Shown here: positions 16,983 to 23,291 of the stretch, in pieces | Numbering within the stretch: the stretch's first letter is position 1 | Layout: the number at the start of each line of letters is the position of its first letter | Origin: JAZNOL01 sp045580815 | GTDB lineage: Bacteria > Bacillota > Clostridia > RUG12999 | Reading direction: 5' to 3' | Length of the DNA stretch: 37,185 nucleotides | Assembly (NCBI GenBank): GCA_045580815.1 | Contig: JAZNOL010000003.1 | Location: forward strand, 1-37,185 | Program-made: the position numbers and the translations under genes | The notes under the pieces: generated by a model | Databases searched by the model: none | The model's input: only the letters and a program-made list of their open reading frames with translations | What the model was told of the DNA's origin: nothing

Positions 16983-18372
16983 CAGCATGACAAACAAAAA
17001 AGAAGAATTTGTACCTATCGAGCCCGGAAAGGTAATGATGTATTCCTGTGGACCGACAGTTTACAATTTTTTCCATATTGGTAACGCACGTCCGTTTATA
17101 ATTTTTGATACACTTCGCAATTATTTTGAATACCGTGGATACAAGGTGAAATTTGTACAGAATTTTACCGATATTGACGACAAAATGATTAATAAAGCAA
17201 ATGATTTGGGTATTACTGTAAAGCAGCTTGCGGAGGAATTTATAGGCGAGTATTTTAAAGATGCTTCGGCACTGGGAATTAAAAAGGCTACAATTCATCC
17301 TTGTGCAACAGATAATATTGATGCTATTATTACTATGGTTAAAAAGCTTGAAGACGAGGGCTTTGCCTATAACGTTGACGGTGATGTATATTTTTCGACA
17401 AAAAAATTCAGAGAATACGGCAAACTGTCACATCAGCCGCTGGAAGACCTTGAAGCCGGTGCGCGTATAGACGTTGACGACAAAAAACGTGACCCTATGG
17501 ATTTTGCTGTCTGGAAAAAGAAAAAAGAGGGCGAGCCTGCATGGGAAAGTCCCTGGGGAGAAGGCCGTCCGGGCTGGCATATTGAGTGCTCAGCGATGGC
17601 TAACAAATATCTTGCACCTACAATTGATATTCACAGCGGCGGAAAAGACCTGATTTTCCCTCATCATGAGAACGAAATTGCTCAGAGTGAGTGTGCAAAC
17701 GGCGTTCCTTTTGCAAGATACTGGCTCCATAACGGATATATCAACATAGACGGCGAAAAAATGAGCAAATCAAAGGGAAACTTCTTTACTGTACGTGATA
17801 TTGTCAAGGAATTTGACCCTGAGGTTGTAAGATTCTTCATGTTGTCGGCACATTACCGCAACCCGATTAACTTCTCAAAAGACCTGATGGTGCAGTCGAA
17901 AAGTGCTCTTGACCGTATTTATACCTGCCTTGCTACTCTTAAATTTAAAGAAGAAAAAGCGGAGACAGAAAAATTAAGCACAGAGGAAACAGCACTTTTA
18001 GAAAACCTGATGCAGTATAAAGATAAATTTATTGACGCAATGGACGATGACCTGAATACTGCGGCGGCAATCAGTGCGATTTTTGATATTGTTAAGGATA
18101 TAAACAGCATTTCCGCTGAAATGTCGAAAGAATTTGCATCAAAATGTCAGGCACTTATTAAAGAGCTTGGTGCAGTTCTGGGACTGTTGCAGAAAGAACC
18201 CGCGCAGCAGGAACAGGAAATTCCCGAAGAAATACGTATTCTTGTTGAAAAACGAACACAGGCTAAAAAGGATAAGGACTTTGCCCTTGCAGACCAGATT
18301 CGTGATGAGCTTCTTGCAAAAGGCGTAACACTCAAGGATACACGCCAGGGCGTGCAGATTATAATGGAGTAA
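16969..18372 (+). CDS. cysS: Cysteinyl-tRNA synthetase
   Basis: CysS is a class I synthetase that charges tRNA-Cys. Visible are YSCGPTVYNFFHIGNARPF with the HIGN motif and the zinc-binding Cys, GWHIECSAM, HHENEIAQSE with the other zinc ligands, and KMSKSKGNF. A DALR-type helical domain and a final anticodon-binding region complete 467 residues, the usual length. GGAGG at the end of cysE serves as its ribosome binding site, with a 14-base gene overlap. mrnC begins 4 bases after the stop, an order conserved in Firmicutes. Confidence 0.97.
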   Translation: MKLYNSMTNKKEEFVPIEPGKVMMYSCGPTVYNFFHIGNARPFIIFDTLRNYFEYRGYKVKFVQNFTDIDDKMINKANDLGITVKQLAEEFIGEYFKDASALGIKKATIHPCATDNIDAIITMVKKLEDEGFAYNVDGDVYFSTKKFREYGKLSHQPLEDLEAGARIDVDDKKRDPMDFAVWKKKKEGEPAWESPWGEGRPGWHIECSAMANKYLAPTIDIHSGGKDLIFPHHENEIAQSECANGVPFARYWLHNGYINIDGEKMSKSKGNFFTVRDIVKEFDPEVVRFFMLSAHYRNPINFSKDLMVQSKSALDRIYTCLATLKFKEEKAETEKLSTEETALLENLMQYKDKFIDAMDDDLNTAAAISAIFDIVKDINSISAEMSKEFASKCQALIKELGAVLGLLQKEPAQQEQEIPEEIRILVEKRTQAKKDKDFALADQIRDELLAKGVTLKDTRQGVQIIME

Positions 18373-18375
18373 GAG

Positions 18376-18765
18376 GTGAGCCTTTTGCAGGATTATAAGC
18401 AATATGGGGCTTTGGCTCTGGCATATATGGGCGACAGTGTTTTTGAGATAATTGTACGAAAAAAGCTGATGGAAAAAGCCAATATGCCGGTAAATACTCT
18501 TCACAAAATGGCGAAAAAATATGTTTCTGCGGCGGGACAGAGTGAAATTTTCAAAAAAATTGAGCCGGTTTTAACAGAAGAAGAAATGGGAGTGTATAAA
18601 AGAGGAAGAAACTCAAAGCCTTACACAAAAGCAAAAAATGCAAGTGTCGAAGATTATAGCAGAGCAACAGGAGTGGAAGCTTTGTTTGGATATTTGTATT
18701 TAATGGAGAGGCTTGACAGACTGGACGAGCTTTCGCAATACATCTTTAGTGAAGATGAAGAATAA
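18376..18765 (+). CDS. mrnC: Mini-ribonuclease III (23S rRNA maturation)
   Basis: MrnC is a dimeric RNase III-type enzyme lacking the double-stranded RNA-binding domain; it trims 23S rRNA ends. The 129 residues contain the catalytic signature LAYMGDSVFE, the RGRNSK segment, and ASVEDYSRATGVEALFGYLYL with the second acidic catalytic site. The start is uncertain: GTG 18376 overlaps the AGAGG site, so TTG 18385 is also plausible. It directly follows cysS. In B. subtilis rlmB comes next; here the gene order breaks and a parS-containing spacer begins. Confidence 0.94.
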   Translation: MSLLQDYKQYGALALAYMGDSVFEIIVRKKLMEKANMPVNTLHKMAKKYVSAAGQSEIFKKIEPVLTEEEMGVYKRGRNSKPYTKAKNASVEDYSRATGVEALFGYLYLMERLDRLDELSQYIFSEDEE

Positions 18766-18770
18766 CAAAA

Positions 18771-18786
18771 TGTTTCACGTGAAACA
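18771..18786. promoter_or_regulatory. parS: parS centromere-like site 1
   Basis: TGTTTCACGTGAAACA is a perfect 16-bp palindrome that matches the conserved bacterial ParB site. Flanking AAAA and TTTT extend the palindrome to 24 bp (18767-18790), starting just after the mrnC stop. ParB (Spo0J) with ParA (Soj) loads here for chromosome segregation. Such sites cluster towards the replication origin in Firmicutes. Confidence 0.92.
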
Positions 18787-18874
18787 TTTTGAAATGTAAG
18801 GGTGTTTTTTGCAAATTCAAATTTGAGGTTAAGCGGATAGGCTTTTGTTAATATTAAAATTTGTTTGGCAACGC

Positions 18875-18914
18875 ACAAGCGGATAATGTTTCACGTGAAA
18901 CATTATCCGCTTGT
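18875..18914. promoter_or_regulatory. parS: parS site 2 at the centre of a 40-bp perfect palindrome
   Basis: The 16-bp core at 18887-18902 is identical to the site at 18771. It is embedded in a perfect inverted repeat of 40 bp: ACAAGCGGATAA on the left and its exact complement on the right. The outer arms are not part of any parS consensus I know. The centres of the two parS sites lie 116 bp apart. Confidence 0.92.
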
Positions 18915-19067
18915 TGCATTTCTTGGTGTTTAAAAATATACTTTTGTGTTTGCGTGTGAGAATATGTTTGGTGTTTGGTCGGGTGTGTAAAAAATTTTTG
19001 TTGCTTTTTTATGTTTTGGCGTGATAAGTGAGTAAATTTTAAAGAAAAATGCAAAAAAATTAACACG

Positions 19068-19204
19068 TTTTCCACAGGTTTAAAATAATGTCAGGTATGT
19101 TTTGAAAAAACTGAGAGCACGCATGAATTTTGAGTTTTTTAATGCAAAAATGAAACTATATTAAAAAGTTATGCACAGTTTTTCCACATTAATAATGTGG
19201 ATTT
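19068..19204. other. Small DnaA-box cluster downstream of parS
   Basis: Four DnaA-box-like 9-mers occur in 137 bases: TTTTCCACA at 19068-19076 and 19180-19188, TTATGCACA at 19169-19177 (exact match to TTATNCACA), and the reverse AAATCCACA at 19196-19204. The surrounding sequence is AT-rich and non-coding. Proximity to two parS sites makes binding by replication or segregation proteins plausible, but no initiator gene is present. Confidence 0.45.
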
Positions 19205-19255
19205 TGCGGATGCCGTGGCGACAATAAAAAAGTTTAAAAATATTACAAAAACCAC

Positions 19256-19284
19256 TTGACAAATGCCGCCGGTTGTGGTATAAT
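19256..19284 (+). promoter_or_regulatory. Consensus promoter of tRNA-Trp
   Basis: TTGACA at 19256-19261 and TATAAT at 19279-19284 are separated by 17 bp, a perfect SigA-type promoter. The tRNA begins 17 bases after the -10. Confidence 0.88.
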
Positions 19285-19301
19285 AATCAAGTACGTTATA
19301 T

Positions 19302-19377
19302 AGGGGTATAGCTCAGTTGGTAGAGCAGTGGTCTCCAAAACCACGTGCCCTGGGTTCAAGTCCTAGTGCCCCTGCCA
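19302..19377 (+). tRNA. tRNA-Trp (anticodon CCA)
   Basis: The 76-nt sequence folds as a full cloverleaf. The acceptor stem AGGGGTA pairs with TGCCCCT (one G-T), the D arm is GCTC...GAGC, and the anticodon stem is GTGGT/ACCAC with loop CTCCAAA and anticodon CCA at 19335-19337. The T loop reads GGTTCAAGTCC, and CCA is encoded. In many Clostridia tRNA-Trp precedes secE-nusG; here an integrase lies directly behind it, so its 3' end probably served as an attachment site. Confidence 0.97.
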
Positions 19378-19381
19378 GGAA

Positions 19382-19430
19382 AATAGCGGGTTTACAGCAT
19401 TTTTAAGATGTTGCAAACCTGTTATTTTTT
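19382..19430. terminator. Hairpin terminator between tRNA-Trp and the convergent integrase
   Basis: AATAGCGGGTTT-A-CAGCAT pairs with ATGTTG-C-AAACCTGTTATT (with G-T pairs), the loop is TTTTAAG, and a T-run follows on the plus strand. On the minus strand a shorter T-run follows, so it may work both ways. It contains the last codons and stop of the integrase frame. Confidence 0.7.
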
Positions 19431-20581
19431 GTTTTGACTGATTTTTGACTAACATATTTATTGATTTTGTCTATGCTGTGTTGTTTTTGTTCTTGGTCTA
19501 AGTGCGTGTAAATTTTTAAGGTTATTGAAATATCCGAATGACCAAGTATAGCCTGGGTTGTTTTTATGTCAGTTTCTGCCTTATATAATATTGTGCAGAA
19601 GGTGTGTCTCAGTTGATGCATTCCAAATTTTTCGTTGGTGTTAAAATACGCATTAAACTCTTTCAGAAATTTAATCCATAATTTCCTTTGTGATGTGTTG
19701 GTATGCATTTCACCTAATGAATTTACAAATACCGGTTTGTCCTGTATTTCTTTTCCGTATAGACCGGTATATCGGATTTTGTATTTTAGTAGTTCGTCAT
19801 ACAGAACGTCAAGCAAAGGAATAGTTCGGTTGCTGTTTCTTGTTTTCGTTGAAGATATTACCGGACGATTGCTATGAAATACAACTGACTTATTAACGGT
19901 AATAATTTTTTTGTCAAAATCAATGTCTTTCCACGATAAAGCCAGTGCCTCTCCCCTTCTCATTCCTGTATATAACAAGGTAAGAGGAAAAATTCCGATA
20001 TCGTTATTTCTGGAAAAATATGTAAGTTTTTCGGCTGTTTCGTCAGATATCGGCTGTTGCTGGTCGGATTGCTTTTTTGGTAATACCAGGCCGACGGTTG
20101 GGTCTTTAAAAACCAATTCGTTAATAATGGCGGCGGTGTACATCTGATGAAAAGTGTCTTTAACTTTTTTTATTGTACTCATGGAATAATCGCTCATATC
20201 ATTAATAAGCTTTTGTATGGTAGATAATTTCACTTGATTCAGTTTATAATATCCGATTTTCGGTTTGATATGTACATCAATAATATTTTTATAACGGATT
20301 CTTGTGTTATAGGATAAGCTGCTTTTATATACCGTCATCCATTCGTCCGCCCAGTCACTTAACGTAATGTCTGCGTTTTGTGTTGGAATAAGACCTTTGT
20401 CCATCTGCGAAAGCAGTTCGCGTTCTCTCTTTTCTACCTCCCTTATGGTTTTACCATAGATTGTCTTCAGTTTTCTTGTGCCGTTTGGCTGATATCCGAC
20501 AAAAGATAGATAAGCTTAATAATATTCACATAGTAAAAAGTTATATTTAACCATTGAATATCGTAGTTGGTAAATATGCAT
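19403..20581 (-). pseudogene. int: Tn916-type tyrosine integrase with an in-frame stop
   Basis: This tyrosine recombinase would insert and excise a mobile element. From Met at 20404 an open frame of 333 residues holds a SAM-like core-binding domain (LSDWADEWMTVYKSSL) and the catalytic domain: TGMRRGEALAL (Arg), HQLRHTF (His-x-x-Arg), LGHSDISITLKIYTHL (His and nucleophile Tyr). The same frame continues upstream of Met 20404 with family-like residues (KTIYGKTIREVEKRERELL) to a TAA at 20516-20518. Beyond that stop it runs to ATG 20581, which has an AGGAG site. The gene was therefore about 391 residues, near Tn916 Int (405), and now carries a nonsense mutation in its N-terminal DNA-binding part. 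A shortened protein from 20404 remains possible; TTATAATA-type promoters were not seen near it. Confidence 0.85.
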
Positions 20582-20863
20582 GACTGCTCCTATGATGAAA
20601 AACCGATATTATCTCTTATAACCATGAGATAAAGCAACGGATGAAAACAAAGAATATACTACAGTTTCAGATTATTATAATAGCAATAAAAAAAGATGTG
20701 CTGGCGATGAAATTAGTCAATCATAAAATTGCATTGAGTTGTATTGTTCGAGTTGTGAAATGGTTATTTATCGTATTTGAGTTCATAAACTTTAAACGAG
20801 CCATTATCTTGAAGTTTGACATAGGTGGTTGCAAGATTTGTGTTAGAATTGTCTCTCACTACA

Positions 20864-21012
20864 TTACAACGAAACATTTTTTATTTTATAATCTGAAGTT
20901 ACATAGCTGTTTGCCATGCGGTGCATTTTATTTTCTCCAAGATTAAAATAGTAAGATACTTCTTTAACTGTTAGCATAAATTTTTCCCATACGGGACATT
21001 TGTATTGTACAT
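20864..21012 (-). pseudogene. Frameshifted excisionase (Tn916 Xis-like)
   Basis: Behind a GGAG site, ATG 21012 opens MYNTNVP, then the frame breaks. One base over, the sequence reads PVWEKFMLTVKEVSYYF and NLGENKMHRMAN. This matches the Xis pattern of Tn916-type elements (PIWE..TL..EEAS.YF.IGENKLRRLA). A single-base indel near 20990-20997 explains the break. The frame stops at 20864-20866, shorter than Xis. It lies next to the integrase in the same orientation, as expected for an xis-int pair. A further small frame at 20764-20877 (37 codons) is not recognised. Confidence 0.6.
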
Positions 21013-21021
21013 AAATCTCCT

Positions 21022-21359
21022 TTATTTTTCCGGAACAAGCATCTTATACTCTTCAAGGGTTTGTCTTGCGAGCACATCGCTCATTTCTATAAGTTCGTTT
21101 AATCGGTCTACTGTGACAATATCAGCGAATTTTCTCGTTGCCTCTGAAGAGTTGAGAAATTCAATGATATTGTACGGGTCAATAACGGATATGCCTTTTT
21201 TTATGAGACCTGTTATCGCAAGATACACGCAGGCATTTGTTTTTTCTGTAAAATGTCCGGGTAAAAGATGTTCTGAGTAGAATGCAAAATCCGGGTTGTG
21301 TATAAGTGTAGAAATTACCCTGCTTCGCTCTCTAAGCTACAGAGTTCTTCTAACTTCAA
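21022..21359 (-). pseudogene. Frameshifted N-terminal fragment of a DnaB-like replicative helicase
   Basis: Two adjoining frames read as one protein if a single base is restored near 21313-21317. The first is LKLEELCSLESEAG, then a stop; the second is VISTLIHNPDFAFYSEHL, followed by VYLAITGLIKKGISVIDPYN, EFLNSSEATRK and DVLARQTLEEYKMLV. The order 'E..VI..LI.NP....' then 'I...I.L...GI..IDP..I' resembles the N-terminal domain of DnaB-type helicases carried by phages and integrative elements. The C-terminal ATPase domain is absent. The family call is from pattern memory and is moderate. Confidence 0.45.
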
Positions 21360-21562
21360 TTTCTATGTTTCTCCCTTCGTGTTTCGATATTGTATTCGCA
21401 ATGGTTGTTTACTCCGCATATGTAGAAACATGAGAAGAAGTTTTCGTTGGGTTCAAATCCGTCGGTGTTAATGATGGTTTCGATGCATTGTACTGCCCAC
21501 TGTTTTGTTTCTTCGTATTTTTGTTTATCAAATGGCTCTTTTATAAACGTTTCCTTTCTGGA
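21356..21562 (-). pseudogene. Fragment of an element-borne protein, family not identified
   Basis: An open minus-strand frame of 68 residues has no start codon (a stop lies directly upstream at 21563-21565). It contains KYEETKQWAVQCIETIIN, then EPNENFFSCFYICGVNNHCEY with three cysteines. Its TGA overlaps the beginning of the DnaB-like fragment. Codon order and coding character suggest a former gene of the same element. I do not recognise a named family. Confidence 0.35.
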
Positions 21563-21865
21563 TTAACTCCTTTGTTATTAGTTTAGGTTCTTCGTCAAAT
21601 CATACCTCGTTCTCTTAATTAATTTTCTTGGGTAATATTGAAAAAGTGATTAAAAAAATAATAAAATTGTTGTTTTTGAAATTTTTCTTTTAGAATTTTT
21701 TGATGTTATAAAAAATAATTTACTGACGAAAATGTCTTGAATTTTTAATAACCCGTTTGTATTCTGTTTCCTTTTGATTGTTGCTATGGTATTTTTCTCA
21801 CCATGTATATATTTGCGGTCTCCTTTCTTAATAATCGTGGCATTTGTTACGAATTTTTTCACAGC
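21563..21865. other. AT-rich stretch without a supported gene
   Basis: A 70-codon minus-strand frame (21650-21862) exists, but it is very rich in Lys, Ile and Phe and shows no domain, so I do not call it. A 23-codon minus-strand frame ending at 21538 (ITKELIQKGNVYKRAI) could be the end of another lost gene. Confidence 0.3.
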
Positions 21866-21976
21866 TCATGTCGTATGCTTAAACATCAGGTCCACCTTCG
21901 GGGTCCAAAGGTCCCTTGCCGGTCCTTTTAGTTTTGGAAAATTCTGTAATAAAATTTTTGTTTTTTTATCGAGCCG
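21866..21976 (-). pseudogene. N-terminal remnant resembling Rpn/PD-(D/E)XK transposase-nuclease
   Basis: The minus-strand frame reads LDKKTKILLQNFPKLKG and then ARDLWTPKVDLMFKHTT before a TGA. The TPKVDLMFK segment resembles the opening of Rpn-family recombination nucleases (typically ...SPK.D.VFK.IFG). A GGAGG precedes the frame, but the expected ATG is absent, and the frame stops after 36 residues. A complete promoter lies upstream at 22042-22069. The family call rests on one short motif. Confidence 0.35.
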
Positions 21977-22041
21977 TTAACCTCCGTTTTCTTAGCATGA
22001 TGTTCTGAAATTTTTTAAAAGCAAATTGCTTCTGTAATTCC

Positions 22042-22069
22042 ATTATAACAAAGTGAAAAATTTTGTCAA
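22042..22069 (-). promoter_or_regulatory. Orphan minus-strand promoter
   Basis: On the minus strand TTGACA (22069-22064), a 16-bp spacer and TATAAT (22047-22042) form a near-ideal promoter reading into the decayed element. Its gene is broken (see 21866-21976). Confidence 0.6.
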
Positions 22070-22263
22070 GTCATTTTTCAAAAAAATTTTTTCGGAAATT
22101 TCAAAAATTCTCGACAAAGCATTGGGAGACAACGGTTTAGCCCCCAAAAAATTTTTTAAAAATTTTTTAAATTTTTTTTAAAACCTATGCATCTGAGTTC
22201 AAATCACAGCAATTTTTTCTTTGAATTTATATTTCCGGGCTGTGATTGCAAATATTTTGATAT

Positions 22264-22299
22264 TAAAAAATAACACTTACTTTTAAAAGTAGGTGTTAT
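22264..22299 (-). terminator. Terminator of the araC-type regulator gene
   Basis: On the minus strand, 15-base arms ATAACACCTACTTTT and AAAAGTAAGTGTTAT (one G-T pair) are followed by a T-run. The stem lies about 50 bases after the regulator's stop codon. Confidence 0.75.
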
Positions 22300-22348
22300 A
22301 AGATAATGGAGTTATGTGACGTTGCATATTTTTTGATATTCGATAATA

Positions 22349-23170
22349 TTATTCGTCGCATATTTTCCGGCGATATTCTGCCGGGGACATATCAAGGTAT
22401 TTTTTGAAGGTATAAATAAAATGCTCTACAGAATTATATCCGCTGGCATATGCGGCTTCCTTTACTGAAATGTCTGATCCCGTTAAAAGGATGCAGGCAT
22501 ATTTCAGCCGTATGTTATTAAGATATGTGTGAAACGAGGCGTTGGTTGATTTTCTGAAAAGAGTGCCGAGATATTTCGGAGTAAGCGCAAGCATGGTGGC
22601 GGCTGATTCAATTGAAATATCGTTCCGGAAATTTGTAAGTATATATGCAATGGTTTTCTGTACAGGAGTGGGCAGTACTGCGGGGGATTCGGGTGAGCAT
22701 TTTTTTATAATAAGCAAAATTATTTCTGTGATTACGTTGGCAGCAAATTCGCGGTGAAAAATAAAGTTATCCGTGTTGTTGCTGACGGATTTTATTTTTT
22801 TGTACAAATATTCAAGTTCATCTGCATTGAAACGACAATGCAGATTATTTGCCGTGATAATAAAATCGGAAATTTTATCAGGCAGTAGTTCTTTTGTAAA
22901 TCTTATATTAAGTATTTTTATGTCCTCGTCAGCCTTAAAAGAATGTGAATCAAGATATGAAAGTATATACGCATCGCCATGCTTCAAGGTATAGTTATTT
23001 TCGTTCATACAATGTGTGGCACGACCATCTATTAATATTTCAAGCTCGAAATAATCATGCCAGTGATGAGGATAAGAAGTTTGTGCCAGTATAGACTTTT
23101 CTAATATTATAAAATGATTTTTTTCAATTATATCCCGTTCTTCCGGGGTTACTAAAAGACATGTGCTCAT
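22349..23170 (-). CDS. AraC-family transcriptional regulator with N-terminal cupin domain
   Basis: The 273-residue protein has an N-terminal sugar-sensing cupin (HHWHDYFELEILIDGRATH, then LKHGDAYILSYLDSHSF) and a C-terminal pair of helix-turn-helix motifs. The first is SIESAATMLALTPKYLGTLFR; the second is SVKEAAYASGYNSVEHFIYT followed by FKKYLDMSPAEYRR, the AraC signature. I chose ATG 23170 because AAAGGAT lies just upstream; an in-frame ATG at 23188 overlaps that site. It is divergent from the GH2 gene with overlapping promoters. The usual role is activation of a neighbouring carbohydrate operon in response to a sugar; here the target is probably the GH2-lyase locus. Confidence 0.92.
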   Translation of the reverse strand: MSTCLLVTPEERDIIEKNHFIILEKSILAQTSYPHHWHDYFELEILIDGRATHCMNENNYTLKHGDAYILSYLDSHSFKADEDIKILNIRFTKELLPDKISDFIITANNLHCRFNADELEYLYKKIKSVSNNTDNFIFHREFAANVITEIILLIIKKCSPESPAVLPTPVQKTIAYILTNFRNDISIESAATMLALTPKYLGTLFRKSTNASFHTYLNNIRLKYACILLTGSDISVKEAAYASGYNSVEHFIYTFKKYLDMSPAEYRRKICDE

Positions 23171-23205
23171 TTTAATCATCCTTTCCAAAATGCGAACTTT
23201 TCTTA

Positions 23206-23256
23206 ATTATAACACGAATTTTATATATTTACAATACTTTAAAAATATTTTATAAT
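23206..23256. promoter_or_regulatory. Divergent overlapping promoters between regulator and GH2 genes
   Basis: Plus strand: TTTACA 23228-23233, 17 bp, TATAAT 23251-23256. Minus strand: TTGTAA 23234-23229, 17 bp, TATAAT 23211-23206. The two -35 boxes occupy nearly the same bases, so RNA polymerase can hold only one at a time. Confidence 0.65.
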
Positions 23257-23291
23257 AATTTATAGAAAACAAAGAAGAAACAGGTGATTTT

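Noticed and set aside
21650..21862. 70-codon minus-strand frame in the decayed element
   Set aside because: Extreme Lys/Ile/Phe content and no domain; more likely an AT-tract frame than a gene.
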